DNA from: Streptosporangium canum | Lineage (GTDB): Bacteria; Actinomycetota; Actinomycetes; Streptosporangiales; Streptosporangiaceae | Length of the DNA: 64,000 nucleotides | Direction: 5' to 3' | Assembly (NCBI RefSeq): GCF_900113865.1 | Contig: NZ_FOQY01000004.1 | Location: 384,226-448,225 of the forward strand | Part shown: positions 32,063 to 40,932 of the stretch, piece after piece | How positions within the stretch are numbered: the stretch's first letter is position 1 | Layout of the letters: every line of letters begins with the position of its first letter | Notes under the pieces: model-generated | What the model saw: only the letters and a program-made list of their open reading frames with translations | Databases searched by the model: none | Told to the model about the DNA's origin: nothing | Made by a program: the position numbers and the translations under genes

Positions 32063-32557
32063 ATGTCGACGCAGCACGCCCCACAGTCCGCGATCCGCCC
32101 GTCAACCGTTCCCGCGACCGTCAGGACCGCGTCGGCACTCTGGTTCACCGCCGTGGGCGCCGGCGCCTTCGAGGCCGCCCTGGCCGTCACCGGCGTGCTG
32201 GCCGACGGATCTGCCTCCTTCACCGACCTCGTCCCGGGCCTGGGTTTCCGGCTGGCGGTCTTCGCCGCGGCGATCTTCATGGCCGTGCGCCTGCGGCAGG
32301 GCCGTCCCTGGTCGCGCATCGCTCTCGCCCTGACCCTCGGTGTCTTCGGCACCGTCTCGCTGGTGATCGAACCGGTCCGGTGGCTCCTTGAGGGGCATTC
32401 GATCGGCCAAGCCGTCGCGGACGCCGACACGATGGCGTTCGTGTTCGCCGGGAGCCGGATCGTGCATCTCGTGGCTGTCCTGTCGGCCATGGCGATGATG
32501 TTCAGCCCGGAGGCGAACGCCTATTTCCGCGGCGCGTCCCGCTCGCCACGCGGCTGA
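32063..32557 (+). CDS. Small integral membrane protein, unknown function
   Basis: 164 residues with four predicted transmembrane helices (ALWFTAVGAGAFEAALAVTGV, LAVFAAAIFMAV, IALALTLGVFGTVSLVI, IVHLVAVLSAMAMMF) and short charged loops. The arrangement resembles uncharacterised actinobacterial four-helix membrane proteins. GAGGGATCC precedes the ATG. It stands alone after a 28-bp tandem duplication in its leader. No functional motif seen. Confidence 0.7.
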   Translation: MSTQHAPQSAIRPSTVPATVRTASALWFTAVGAGAFEAALAVTGVLADGSASFTDLVPGLGFRLAVFAAAIFMAVRLRQGRPWSRIALALTLGVFGTVSLVIEPVRWLLEGHSIGQAVADADTMAFVFAGSRIVHLVAVLSAMAMMFSPEANAYFRGASRSPRG

Positions 32558-32606
32558 CCCGGGACATGGAGGACGCGCGCGTGCTACTGGTGCGGAAGGC
32601 TGAGCC

Positions 32607-33563
32607 ATGGCGGTCTGCCCGGAGGACTTGCCATGGAAAAGAAAGATCGTCATATTCGGGCGGGTGGAATCGGACAAGACACCTTCTGAAGCCAGGGTGC
32701 GCGGATTCCGGGCCGCTGCCCGGCGCGTTGTGCTCGCGGCTGTCGTCACTGTCACCGCCATGACGTCGACTGGAGCGGCCGACGCCGCGATCGGGGACCC
32801 CGGCCGCGTGCTTGCCCAGGCGTCTCCGCCGGACGCACCCTGGGCCGGTGGGCAGAAGCTGTCCCCGCCACCGGACGGGCCCTGGCCGCAGGGAGCGGAT
32901 TTCACCCTCTTCCTGTGTCGGTCTGATGACTCTTTCGACAACTGTCGCGAGCGGGCGATCACAGCGGAGCAGCGGCGCGCGCTCCAGGCGAGACTGGAGG
33001 CGATGCCGCAGGTGGCGGAGGCGAGGTTCGAGACCCGCGCGCAGGCATGGGCGATTTTCAAGGAGGACATCGCCGACGACGAGACACTGCTCTCGGTGTT
33101 GGGGCCCGGTGACATGCCGGAGTCGTTCAAAGGCACGCTCCATCGGCGAGCCGACATCGCGCCCTTCCGAACCGCGATGAAGAAGATCCCGGGCGTCTCC
33201 AATGTCTACGTCTTGGGCGGTCGTTTCTGGAAGGGCAAGGCGGACATCAGGGTCACGTTGTGCGGAAAACAGAAACCGTATGAGGGGCCCTGCGCCAAAC
33301 GCGGGCCCGTCACGCGGCAGGAGAAGGCCGCGATCGAGGGCCGGCTGAGCGGCATGCGGCAGGTCGAGCAGATCTACGTCGAGGACGCCGCACACGCCAA
33401 GCGGGTGTTCGAGCACTTCTGGGCCCGGGGGAAGTTCAGGACATCGAACTTCGCGGAGAATTACTACATCAGGCTTACGGATCGCGGTGACGCGCGAGTG
33501 GTGATCGGAGCCGTCAAGGACATGCCCGGCGTCCAGGACGCCTTCACCGTCACCACCGGGTGA
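32607..33563 (+). CDS. Secreted protein with two FtsX-type extracellular domains
   Basis: ATG at 32607 with GGAAGG upstream; 318 residues. After a hydrophobic segment (RVVLAAVVTVTAMTSTGAADA) there are two copies of the FtsX extracellular-domain pattern: FTLFLCRSDDSFDNC...VAEARFETRAQAWAIFKED...LPESFKG-like and ADIRVTLCGKQKPYEGPC...VEQIYVEDAAHAKRVFEHF. The four-helix permease core of FtsX is missing. FtsX extracellular domains recruit or activate peptidoglycan hydrolases, so a freestanding double domain could regulate a wall hydrolase. It is convergent with the next lipoprotein gene, overlapping it by 100 bp at the 3' ends. Function is inference. Confidence 0.7.
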   Translation: MAVCPEDLPWKRKIVIFGRVESDKTPSEARVRGFRAAARRVVLAAVVTVTAMTSTGAADAAIGDPGRVLAQASPPDAPWAGGQKLSPPPDGPWPQGADFTLFLCRSDDSFDNCRERAITAEQRRALQARLEAMPQVAEARFETRAQAWAIFKEDIADDETLLSVLGPGDMPESFKGTLHRRADIAPFRTAMKKIPGVSNVYVLGGRFWKGKADIRVTLCGKQKPYEGPCAKRGPVTRQEKAAIEGRLSGMRQVEQIYVEDAAHAKRVFEHFWARGKFRTSNFAENYYIRLTDRGDARVVIGAVKDMPGVQDAFTVTTG

Positions 33564-34246
33564 AGCGCCAGGACCTCCTCGTACTCGTTCTTCCTCGGTA
33601 CCGGCCGAGGGGTGATCGCCGACGGATGCACCGCCACGTGGCTGAACCTCTCCTTGACGCCCTTCACTCTGAAGTGCCAGGCGGGCACCTGAACCGTGCC
33701 CCAGCTGGTGATCACTGGTACCTCGCCGAGTTCGGCGTGGGTGACCCGTAGCGGAATGCAGCCTTTGGTCGGGCACTCCTCTTCGATGAAGTCAGGGGCT
33801 TTGCTCAGCTCCGCGTACGCTGCGGCCGCTGTGACCAGGGGGACCGTCATCGTGGATCCGGCCGGCCGACGCAGCCGCCCGCTGGACGGGGAGTCCGTGG
33901 ACAGATCGGCGTCCAAGACGAATACGCCGTTGTGCTTGCTCACACGCACCCAGTCAGGCATCGGCTTCCGCTGCTCGACATTCAGTCCCCACAGTGGCAC
34001 GAAGCCTTCCCTCCAGGTGCGGTCGGCTTCGGAACCGTGCCAGCGGCCCGCCACCTCACGAGCGCGGCCCTGGAACTCTTCCGGGGACACGCGGTTGTTG
34101 CTGCTGCATGCGGAGAGCACCATCACCAGCAAGAGGGGCCAGACCAGGGTGCGCAAGGCAGTTCCTAAGGCGTGAGGAGAGGGGCTCCGGCGGGGAGAGG
34201 TGGACGCGGGTGGAGCGAGGTACGGCGAGGTGGAGATAGAGATCAT
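33464..34246 (-). CDS. Putative lipoprotein, unknown function
   Basis: ATG at 34246 after GGGAGAG; 260 residues. N-terminus has a long positively charged region and hydrophobic core ending LSACSS, a lipobox. The mature part contains GRWHGSEADRTWREGFVPLW, VFVLDADLSTDSPSSG, ECPTKGCIPLRVTHAELG and VPAWHFRVKG, common to uncharacterised actinobacterial lipoproteins. The last 33 residues lie opposite the end of the FtsX-domain gene; either the overlap is real or the stop-proximal part has been extended by loss of an earlier stop. Confidence 0.65.
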   Translation of the reverse strand: MISISTSPYLAPPASTSPRRSPSPHALGTALRTLVWPLLLVMVLSACSSNNRVSPEEFQGRAREVAGRWHGSEADRTWREGFVPLWGLNVEQRKPMPDWVRVSKHNGVFVLDADLSTDSPSSGRLRRPAGSTMTVPLVTAAAAYAELSKAPDFIEEECPTKGCIPLRVTHAELGEVPVITSWGTVQVPAWHFRVKGVKERFSHVAVHPSAITPRPVPRKNEYEEVLALHPVVTVKASWTPGMSLTAPITTRASPRSVSLM

Positions 34247-34339
34247 CTCTCCCGAGTTTCTGCCAAGCTCTCGCGGGGGTGCGGATCACTCCGGGGCGAT
34301 CCGTCAGGAGTAGACCGGCTCGAAAGCCGGGCCGGCGGT

Positions 34340-35101
34340 TCAGAGCACGATGCTGTCCTCGCGGACTGCACGATCGCCTGGGATGACGATCGGGTCCGCT
34401 ACCTCAACGACGCGACCCTGAGCGTAGGTCCGCCGCGTGATGGAGAAGACGGGCACACCCGTACCGATCCCGAGCCGTTCGGCTTCATCTGGCGTCGGCA
34501 TGCGAACCGCAGTGGTCTCTCTGATCTTGTCGACCTTGATTCCGAGGCTCCGTAGCTGACCCGTGTTGCCACCCGGCCACGGCTCATGACGAGGATCGGC
34601 GACCGGCGTGCCCTCCACGTCGGAGGCCAACAGACATGAGCGGGACATCTGAGACGGCTCGCCGACGGCATAGAAAACGAATCGGCGCTCCAGCACTCGG
34701 GCGCCGACGTCGACTCCGAACAGCTCCGCCAGGCGCTCGTCGGCCTCGATCCATGCGAATGCCTTGTCCAGCCGGTACTGCGACCAGGTGATTCCAGCGT
34801 CGTGAGTGAACGACGTCTGCGGCGTTTCCTGCGGGCCGGAGTCGACCAGGTAACGATCCATGGAGATGCGCCGGACAGGCGGGCGTTCTCGGACGAACGT
34901 GCCCGACCCCTGTCTGGACTCGATCAAGCCTTCGTTGCGGAGGATCTCAAGCGCTCGCCTGATCAGGATGTCGGAGACGCCGTACTCCTCGGCCAGCAGT
35001 CGCTGGGGCGGAAGCTTGAGACCTGGCGTGAGGGCGCCCGTTTTGATCTGTTCGCGCAGATCATCGGCCACGCGGAGGTAGGCGTGTGGCCGCTCGGTCA
35101 C
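34340..35101 (-). CDS. GntR-family regulator (HutC/UTRA subfamily)
   Basis: GTG at 35101 has AAGGAGG seven bases upstream. 253 residues: winged HTH (VADDLREQIKTGALTPG, LAEEYGVSDILIRRALEIL, LIESRQGSGTFV) and a UTRA effector domain (ERRFVFYAVGEPSQMSRSCL, RRTYAQGRVVEVADPIVIP). Divergent from three small ORFs; the intergenic region holds an 18-bp palindrome (35155-35172). GntR/HutC regulators of this kind (KorSA-like) also occur on actinomycete integrative elements, but no integrase or replication gene is present here. Confidence 0.88.
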   Translation of the reverse strand: MTERPHAYLRVADDLREQIKTGALTPGLKLPPQRLLAEEYGVSDILIRRALEILRNEGLIESRQGSGTFVRERPPVRRISMDRYLVDSGPQETPQTSFTHDAGITWSQYRLDKAFAWIEADERLAELFGVDVGARVLERRFVFYAVGEPSQMSRSCLLASDVEGTPVADPRHEPWPGGNTGQLRSLGIKVDKIRETTAVRMPTPDEAERLGIGTGVPVFSITRRTYAQGRVVEVADPIVIPGDRAVREDSIVL

Positions 35102-35154
35102 CGTTCGCCTCCTTGATTTCGCATCTGGCTTGACAGGAGCGTACACGGTCAGGA

Positions 35155-35189
35155 AAGTTCGTATACGAACTTATCAATCTCGTATACGG
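35155..35189. promoter_or_regulatory. GntR operator candidates
   Basis: Perfect 18-bp palindrome AAGTTCGTATACGAACTT at 35155-35172 and a second core CGTATACG at about 35180-35187, between the divergent GntR gene and small ORFs. They share the CGTATACG centre, so one dimeric regulator could bind both. Confidence 0.7.
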
Positions 35190-35207
35190 CCCCTATTCGG
35201 AGCGCCC

Positions 35208-35612
35208 ATGGCTGTCCCCCATGATCCGGCACATCACGCTCGCCTGTCCTACTCCTGGCGGGACGAAAACTGGCACCTCCTCGATCAGCCGGCCCTCACC
35301 GTCGTGCTCCTGAACGACAGCGTTTCCAAGGGCGAGTCCTACGCGACACCCGCCCTGGCCGAGCAAGCTTTCTGGCGGGCGGTCACTGACAGCCTCCTCA
35401 GCCATCAGGAACGGGTCCTCACGACCACCTGGGACGGCACCGAGGTGGGTCTACTGGTCGACTACAGCACCGGCCTGTTTCACCTCGCCTACCGCACCCC
35501 GGACAGCACGGCCGCTGTCTCACATACCGATGAGGCCAAGGCGCGCGGACTGGGAAGAGACCGTCAGGACACTGCTCGCCGAGCGGTTCCGCGGCTGGAG
35601 CATCTGGCGTAG
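35208..35612 (+). CDS. Hypothetical protein next to GntR
   Basis: 134 residues from ATG 35208: MAVPHDPAHHARLSYSWRDE, WHLLDQPALTVVLLND, then TWDGTEVGLLVDYSTGLFHL. No recognised family. Its 3' end overlaps the next ORF by 83 bases, unusual for a functional pair, so the last 25 residues may be an extension produced by a lost stop. The gene is first downstream of the palindromic operator and should be controlled by the divergent GntR regulator. Confidence 0.5.
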   Translation: MAVPHDPAHHARLSYSWRDENWHLLDQPALTVVLLNDSVSKGESYATPALAEQAFWRAVTDSLLSHQERVLTTTWDGTEVGLLVDYSTGLFHLAYRTPDSTAAVSHTDEAKARGLGRDRQDTARRAVPRLEHLA

Positions 35613-35769
35613 CAACACCGGGGGCTGGTGGGCCACCCGCCACGCCGCGCCCAACAAGGCTGAGGCCATGAGCGGATGCGCTCGCACTGTAGACGCCGAT
35701 ACTCCGGCGAGACTGGCCGAATGTCTCGCCGAGCAGGAGCGCCGAACCAGAACGGCGGCAGCGTCGTGA
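35530..35769 (+). CDS. Small unknown protein, paralogue of the next ORF
   Basis: 79 residues: WEETVRTLLAERFRGWSIWR, TGGWWATRH, and a C-terminal RLAECLAEQERRTR. The layout (R..L....GW.I.....G.W.A.R then an acidic helix ending in LxxLxxQ) recurs in the following 79-residue ORF, pointing to a tandem duplication. Its TGA overlaps the next gene's GTG. Function unknown; part of the GntR-controlled unit. Confidence 0.55.
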   Translation: MRPRRADWEETVRTLLAERFRGWSIWRSNTGGWWATRHAAPNKAEAMSGCARTVDADTPARLAECLAEQERRTRTAAAS

Positions 35770-36005
35770 TCGTCGACCCGGACGCGCAGCGCCGCCAGAT
35801 TCTGGAATCCACCTACCCCGGCTGGCACATCGTGTACCTGTCCCAGCTCGGCCACTGGTACGCCCGCCGCACCCTGCGGCTCACCGCCGCCATGCTGTCC
35901 GCCGGCGCGGTGGAGTCGTTCATCCGGACCACCTACCAGGACTTTCTGGCAGCGCTGCACAAGCAGGCTGTGATCATCCAGAGATACGGCGACTACAGCC
36001 CATAG
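35766..36005 (+). CDS. Small unknown protein, paralogue of the preceding ORF
   Basis: GTG at 35766 overlaps the previous stop (GTGA); an upstream ATG at 35721 is the alternative. 79 residues: VIVDPDAQRRQILESTYPGW, HIVYLSQLGHWYARR, then RTTYQDFLAALHKQAV. It matches its upstream neighbour in length and in the GWxI...GxWxARR pattern. No known domain. The next 550 bp up to the tRNA contain no convincing complete gene. Confidence 0.55.
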   Translation: MIVDPDAQRRQILESTYPGWHIVYLSQLGHWYARRTLRLTAAMLSAGAVESFIRTTYQDFLAALHKQAVIIQRYGDYSP

Positions 36006-36508
36006 ACCGCTTGGCCGTCGTGCCGCCGTGGACGCGGCGGCCAGGTGCAGCAGCCCGGGCAAGGCGCGCGCAGGCGCCGAAATCCCAGGTCGGCCCACGT
36101 GTTGGAGGGCGGCACGTGAGGCAAGTGGTCCCCCGTCCTTGTCTGAGGGGGCGGGGGCGGGGGACCGCGCTCCTATACGTCCGGCAGTGAGGTCGCCCCC
36201 GTACCTCCAGTCCGGACCGGCCCCGTCCTCTTCCCCGTAAGGGCGGCGGCCATCCTTCCGGCAGCGTCCACACCGGGTCCTGCCGGACCGGCCCCGCCCC
36301 GATCCATAGGAGCGGGGCCATCTCATCTCCTCTTCGCTCAGTACCCCCTGAAAGCACAACGCCCCGCGAGCGGTGACAGTTGGACGAAGATCGCTCAGCG
36401 GTTCGAGCTCTGGCCGACGTCGCAGGTGCCGTTCCTGGACCGCGAGCTCGCGGTCTGGCGGAAGGGAAGGGCCGCGAAGATCGTCTCCGATTTCTTCCGG
36501 GCAAAGCG
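36006..36508. other. Gene-free stretch with a possible coding remnant
   Basis: No intact gene with a ribosome site is seen. From about 36366 a plus-strand frame reads SWTKIAQRFELWPTSQVPFL and then DRELAVWRKGRAAKIVSDFF before running into the tRNA terminator; it looks protein-like but has no start and no family I recognise. Together with the GntR unit it may be residue of an element once next to tRNA-Pro. Confidence 0.3.
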
Positions 36509-36544
36509 AAAAGGCCCTCCCCGCGTAAGCGGGTCAGGCCTTTT
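36509..36544 (-). terminator. Terminator downstream of tRNA-Pro
   Basis: AAAAGGCC (36509-36516) pairs with GGCCTTTT (36537-36544), with an inner CCCGC-GTAA-GCGGG helix; on the minus strand the hairpin ends in TTTT, correctly placed after the tRNA. Confidence 0.8.
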
Positions 36545-36561
36545 ACCTCGGGAAACACTAC

Positions 36562-36636
<75 letters not shown>

Positions 36637-36669
36637 GTGCACGTCGGTCTTGCTCGTGCTTGGGAAAGT

Positions 36670-37593
36670 CTAGCGGACTTCGCGGGTGCTTGCGTCACTT
36701 CGGCGGCGGGGCACCAGCGTGAGGAGACTCGCCTCGGGGAAGCAGGCGAAACGGGCCGGGGCGTAGGGGCTGGTGCCGAGGCCGGCGGAGACGTGGAGGT
36801 AGGCGGAGTCATGGCGGCTCAGGCCCTTGACGCGGGCCCGGTCGATGCCGCAGTTGGTGACCAGGGCGCCGTAGAACGGGATGCAGAGCTGGCCGCCGTG
36901 GGTGTGGCCGGCGAGCAGCAGCTGGTAGCCGTCGGAGGCGAAGCGGGTCATGTTGCGGGGCTCGGGGGAGTGCATGACACCCAGGCGGAGGTCGGCCTCC
37001 GCGGGGGCCGGACCGGCGATCATGTCGTAGCGGTCGAGGTTGATGTGGGAGTCGTGGATGCCGCCCACGGCCACGTCGAGGTCGCCGACCTTGATCCGGG
37101 CGGTGGTGTTGTTCATGTCCAGCCAGCCCTCGACGGCCATGCCGGCGCCGAGCTCCTCCCAGGGAAGCGAGGGGATCGTCTGGCCGTGGTCGCCCTTGGA
37201 GGTGCGCCAGAGGTAGCGGATGGGGTTCTTGGGGCGCGGGGCGTAGAGGTCGTTGGAGCCGTAGACGAACAGCCCCGGACGGGACAGCAGCGGCTCCAGG
37301 GCGTGCAGGAGGGGGCGGACCGCGTCGGGGTGGGCGATGGTGTCGCCGGTGTTGACCACCAGATCGGGCTTGAGGTCGCCCAGCGAGCGCACCCAGTTGA
37401 TGAGCATCCGCCTGCCCGGGGTGAGGTGGAGGTCGGACAGGTGCAGGATGCGCACCGGCCGTCGGCCGGGCTCCAGCACGGGCACGTCGAAGCGCCGCAG
37501 GCGGAACGCGTTGCGCTCGACGACCGAGGCGTAGGCGAGGCCGGCCATGCCGACACCGAGCAGGGACAGGGGCACCGCGGCTGCTTTCCTCAC
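36670..37593 (-). CDS. Metallophosphoesterase (YkuE/YaeI-like), membrane-associated
   Basis: 307 residues from the GTG at 37593; GAGGAG is immediately adjacent, so the true start may be the GTG at 37575. An N-terminal hydrophobic segment ([20 protein letters not shown]) is followed by the calcineurin-like metal sites: [28 protein letters not shown] (Asn/His box variant), and [13 protein letters not shown]. Metal-dependent phosphoester hydrolysis at the membrane is expected; actinobacterial homologues commonly sit next to the class A penicillin-binding protein gene, as here. Exact substrate unknown. Confidence 0.88.
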   Translation of the reverse strand: MRKAAAVPLSLLGVGMAGLAYASVVERNAFRLRRFDVPVLEPGRRPVRILHLSDLHLTPGRRMLINWVRSLGDLKPDLVVNTGDTIAHPDAVRPLLHALEPLLSRPGLFVYGSNDLYAPRPKNPIRYLWRTSKGDHGQTIPSLPWEELGAGMAVEGWLDMNNTTARIKVGDLDVAVGGIHDSHINLDRYDMIAGPAPAEADLRLGVMHSPEPRNMTRFASDGYQLLLAGHTHGGQLCIPFYGALVTNCGIDRARVKGLSRHDSAYLHVSAGLGTSPYAPARFACFPEASLLTLVPRRRSDASTREVR

Positions 37594-37673
37594 CTCCTCA
37601 TCATGCCCGACATCGGGCTCCCTGAAGGAAACTTGGGATACGGCGGAGCTGGTGAGACGGCAAGATGGACCGC

Positions 37674-38129
37674 ATGAGCACATTGAAGGACAAGCTGAAG
37701 ACCGACCTCACGGCCTCCATGAAGAGCAGGGACGAGGTCCGTACCCGCACGATCCGCATGGCCCTCGCGGCTGTGAACGTCGAGGAGGTCGCGGGCAAGA
37801 CGGCGCGCGAGCTCTCCGACGACGAGATCATCAAGGTGCTGACCAAGGAGGCCAAGAAGCGCCGCGAGGCGGCCGAGGCGTTCAGTGGCGCCGGCCGCAC
37901 GGAGCAGGCGCAGGCCGAGGTGGACGAGCAGGCCGTGCTGGAGGAGTATCTCCCGGCCCAGCTCTCCGACGAGGAGCTCGGCAAGCTCGTGGACGAGGCC
38001 GTCGCCGAGACCGGTGCCGCCGGGCCTCAGGCGATGGGGCAGGTCATGAAGGTTCTGAACCCCAAGGTCGCCGGGCGGGCGGAGGGCGGCCGGGTGGCGC
38101 AGGCCGTACGCGCCCGGCTGTCGGCCTGA
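37674..38129 (+). CDS. GatB/YqeY domain protein
   Basis: 151 residues starting MSTLKDKLKTDLTASMKSRD; a second ATG three codons earlier is possible. Contains the YqeY pattern: RTIRMALAAVNVEEV, IIKVLTKEAKKRREAAEAF, EEYLPAQLSDEEL, and MGQVMKVLNPKVAGRAEG. It corresponds to the C-terminal tRNA-binding helical domains of GatB without the catalytic domain. Role is uncertain, possibly a tRNA-amidotransferase-like accessory. Divergent from the metallophosphoesterase; ends at the bidirectional terminator 38346-38375. Confidence 0.92.
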   Translation: MSTLKDKLKTDLTASMKSRDEVRTRTIRMALAAVNVEEVAGKTARELSDDEIIKVLTKEAKKRREAAEAFSGAGRTEQAQAEVDEQAVLEEYLPAQLSDEELGKLVDEAVAETGAAGPQAMGQVMKVLNPKVAGRAEGGRVAQAVRARLSA

Positions 38130-38170
38130 GCGGACCGCGCGTCCGGACGGCGGTCCGGGTGGGCCGCGCG

Positions 38171-38210
38171 TCCGAGTGACGGCGGTCCGAGTGACGGCGG
38201 TCCGAGTGGG
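38171..38210. repeat. 15-bp tandem repeat
   Basis: TCCGAGTGACGGCGG occurs at 38171-38185 and 38186-38200, with a partial third copy from 38201, in the spacer between YqeY and PBP genes. Confidence 0.8.
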
Positions 38211-38345
38211 GTGCGCCTCCGGCGGACCGCGGTCCGCCGAAGGGCGCGCCTGCGCGACCGCGGCCTGGAAGGGGCTGCGCGTCCCTCTGCCGGTCGGAGA
38301 GAGGTTGCGGGCCCGCCTGAGGGATCAAGGTCCCCGGTACGGCGA

Positions 38346-38375
38346 GAGCCCTCCCTGATGCCTCAGGGAGGGCTC
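38346..38375. terminator. Bidirectional terminator between yqeY and PBP genes
   Basis: 13-bp perfect stem GAGCCCTCCCTGA (38346-38358) with TCAGGGAGGGCTC (38363-38375), 4-base loop, between convergent genes. Confidence 0.8.
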
Positions 38376-38432
38376 CGGCGTCGGTGCGGGCTCTGTCTTC
38401 GCGGGGGAGCTACGGGGCGATCTCCGCGGGGG

Positions 38433-40667
38433 CTACGGGACGACGGGGATGCTGTTGTCGCCGATGTCGCCCTCGTTCATGAAGCCGCCGTTGCCGTCTC
38501 CGGTGATCACGACGTTGCCGTCGTCGTTGCCCGGGCCGTGGCCGTCGGTGGTGCCGGGCTTCCTGGTGGGCGGCGGTGCGCAGAGGCCGGAGCAGCCGCC
38601 GAAGCGGCTCATGTTCACCGGGGTGAAGGAGCTCGGGTCGATGCCCTTCAGCGCGCCGAGCATGGAGCTCTTCCAGATCCGGCCGGAGATCGACGCGCCG
38701 TACACGTAGCCGTAGTAACGCCCGCCGATGGTCACGCCGACCAGGTCGTGCTTGAAGGCGCCGCGCGGGTCGCCGAGGCTGACCGCGGAGGCGAGGTCGG
38801 GGGTGAAGCCGGCGAACCAGGCGGCGGTGTAGCCGTCGGTGGTGCCGGTCTTGCCCGCCGCCGGCCGGCCGATGCCGCCGACCTCCTGCATCGTGCCATC
38901 GGTGAACACCCTGGACATGATGTGGGTGGCCGCGTCGGCGACCTCCTCGTCCAGGACCTGGCTGCACTTGGGCTTGTACGGCGTGGCCTTGCCGTTGCGG
39001 TCGCGGATCTCGGTGATGGCCATCGGCTTGCAGTAGGTGCCGCGGGCGGCGATCGTCGCGTAGGCGGCCGACACCGTCACCGGGTCCATCTCGTTGATGC
39101 CGAGGGTGAAGGTCTCGAACTCCTTCAGCTTGGCTCCGTCGGCCCGCTTGATGCCCAGTTTCTTGGCCGTCTTGACCACCTCGCAGAGGCCGACCTTCTC
39201 CTCCAGCTTCAGGAAGAAGGTGTTCACCGAGTTCAGGGTGCCGGTGGTCAGCGACTTGAAGCCGCCGCCGCCCTCGCTGGAGTTGCGGACCTCGTGGTTG
39301 GGGTCGCCGACCCGGTTGCCCTCGCAGTCGCGGAACGAGCTGAGGCTGGGCGCCCGGTAACCGGCGCCGGTGGTGTTGCCGTCGTTGAGCTTCATGCCCT
39401 GGTCGAGGGCGGTGAGCAGGGTGAAGGGCTTGAACGTGGAGCCGGCCTGGAAGCCCGCGCCGCCGCCGTGCATGACGTCGGCCGCGAGGTTGTAGCTCAT
39501 CTCGTTCTTCTTCTTGTTCTGCCCGAACTTCCGGCTGGCGGCCATCGCCTTGATGGCGCCCGTGCCGGGGACGACCATCGCCTGCGCGGCGACCGGGTGG
39601 TCGCTGGCCTTCACGTACGCCTTAATGGCCTTCTCGGAGGCCTTCTGCGCCTGCAGGTCGAGCGTCGTCTTGATCGTCAGGCCGCCGCGCTGGAGCTGCT
39701 TCTTGCGCAGCGAGGCGGTCTTGCCGAACTGCTCGTTGTTGAGCATCTCGTACTGGGCGTAGAGGCAGAAGTAGGGGTAGGCGCTCTCGTCGCAGCCACC
39801 GGGGACCGGGGTGTCCTTGAACCCGAGCTTCTTGGCCTTGGCCTCCGCGGCCTCCTGCTCGGTGATCTTGCCGAGCTCCTTCATCCGGTCCAGGACGGTG
39901 TTGCGCCGGTCCAGCAGCCGCTGGCGGCTCGCCTTGCCCGCGTTCGGGTCGGTCCCGCTGGGGTTCTGCACGGCCCCGGCGAGGGTGGCCGCCTCCCACA
40001 GGTTCAGCTTGGCGGCGGGCTTGCCGAAGAACCGCTTGGACGCGGCCTGGATGCCGTGGGCGCCCGCGCCGAAGTAGGAGATGTTGAGATAGCGCTCAAG
40101 GATCTCCGGCTTGGTGTATTTCTCCTCGATGGCCATCGCGTAGCGCAGCTCGTTGAGCTTGCGGGAGAAGGTCGGGGCGATGGCCGCCCGCTGCTCCTCC
40201 TTCGTCTCGGCGCTGTTGACCAGCACCTGCTTGACGTACTGCTGCGTGATGGAGGAGCCGCCCTGGATGCCTCCGCCGCCCGTGGTGTTCTTCACCGCCG
40301 CGCGGAAGGTGCCCTCCAGGTCGATGGCCCCGTGCTCGTAGAACCGGAAGTCCTCGATCGAGACGATCGCGGTCTTCATGATGTCGGCGACCTGGTCGAG
40401 CGTCACCGACTCGCGGTTCTCGTAGTAGAACTGGGCGAACTGCTTGCCGTCCGCGTCGAGCAAGGTGGTCTTCTCCGCGAGGGGGGGCTCGCTGAGCTCC
40501 TCGGGGAGCAGGTGCAGCTCCTCCGTGGCGGACTTCACGGTCATCCCCGCGCCGCCCACCGCCGGAAGCGCGATGGCAGCGACCAATACGCCTGTGGCGG
40601 CGGCAGCGGCGACCAGCCGCAGTACGTTGCCGAACGCCGATTTCTGATCTTTGCCTTGAGCCTGCAC
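38433..40667 (-). CDS. Class A penicillin-binding protein (transglycosylase/transpeptidase)
   Basis: 744 residues from a GTG at 40667. One N-terminal membrane helix (LRLVAAAAATGVLVAAIAL), GT51 transglycosylase domain (IEDFRFYEHGAIDLEG with catalytic Glu; GGSSITQQYVKQ; RRNTVLDRM) and transpeptidase domain with SxxK in GSTFKPFT, SxN in SVNT and KTG in GKTGTTDGY. The tail is Gly/Asp/Asn-rich (GHGPGNDDGN...). It polymerises and crosslinks peptidoglycan outside the membrane. A TACCCT hexamer lies just seven bases before the GTG with no Shine-Dalgarno, hinting at a leaderless or near-leaderless transcript. Next to wblA in many actinomycetes. Confidence 0.95.
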   Translation of the reverse strand: MQAQGKDQKSAFGNVLRLVAAAAATGVLVAAIALPAVGGAGMTVKSATEELHLLPEELSEPPLAEKTTLLDADGKQFAQFYYENRESVTLDQVADIMKTAIVSIEDFRFYEHGAIDLEGTFRAAVKNTTGGGGIQGGSSITQQYVKQVLVNSAETKEEQRAAIAPTFSRKLNELRYAMAIEEKYTKPEILERYLNISYFGAGAHGIQAASKRFFGKPAAKLNLWEAATLAGAVQNPSGTDPNAGKASRQRLLDRRNTVLDRMKELGKITEQEAAEAKAKKLGFKDTPVPGGCDESAYPYFCLYAQYEMLNNEQFGKTASLRKKQLQRGGLTIKTTLDLQAQKASEKAIKAYVKASDHPVAAQAMVVPGTGAIKAMAASRKFGQNKKKNEMSYNLAADVMHGGGAGFQAGSTFKPFTLLTALDQGMKLNDGNTTGAGYRAPSLSSFRDCEGNRVGDPNHEVRNSSEGGGGFKSLTTGTLNSVNTFFLKLEEKVGLCEVVKTAKKLGIKRADGAKLKEFETFTLGINEMDPVTVSAAYATIAARGTYCKPMAITEIRDRNGKATPYKPKCSQVLDEEVADAATHIMSRVFTDGTMQEVGGIGRPAAGKTGTTDGYTAAWFAGFTPDLASAVSLGDPRGAFKHDLVGVTIGGRYYGYVYGASISGRIWKSSMLGALKGIDPSSFTPVNMSRFGGCSGLCAPPPTRKPGTTDGHGPGNDDGNVVITGDGNGGFMNEGDIGDNSIPVVP

Positions 40668-40932
40668 GTGTTCAAGGGTACGTCGGACGGATGGCCCAAA
40701 CGGTAACGGAACACTATTTCAGTTCGCGTCGAGTACGTACTGGGGCAGGTGACTAGTCATTCCCGGCCAGATGGCCGCTGATGACCATGCGAGAAATTGG
40801 TCCCGCCGGGGTCTGTCGGCCCGAACGTCTGGTTGCGTACGTTCTCCTTCTGCGGCAATTGAATACGGAGGCTCGACGCCCGCGCCCGTCGGCCCCAAGT
40901 CACGACTGACCACCTAAGGGGAGTGGGGTCGA

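Noticed and set aside
32102..33776. Minus-strand frames opposite the membrane protein and FtsX-domain genes
   Set aside because: Arg/Ser-rich antisense text with no ribosome sites; the plus-strand genes have membrane helices and domain patterns.
38211..40706. 831-codon plus-strand frame opposite the PBP gene
   Set aside because: Translation is repetitive Gly/Val/Leu/Arg text antisense to a clear class A PBP.
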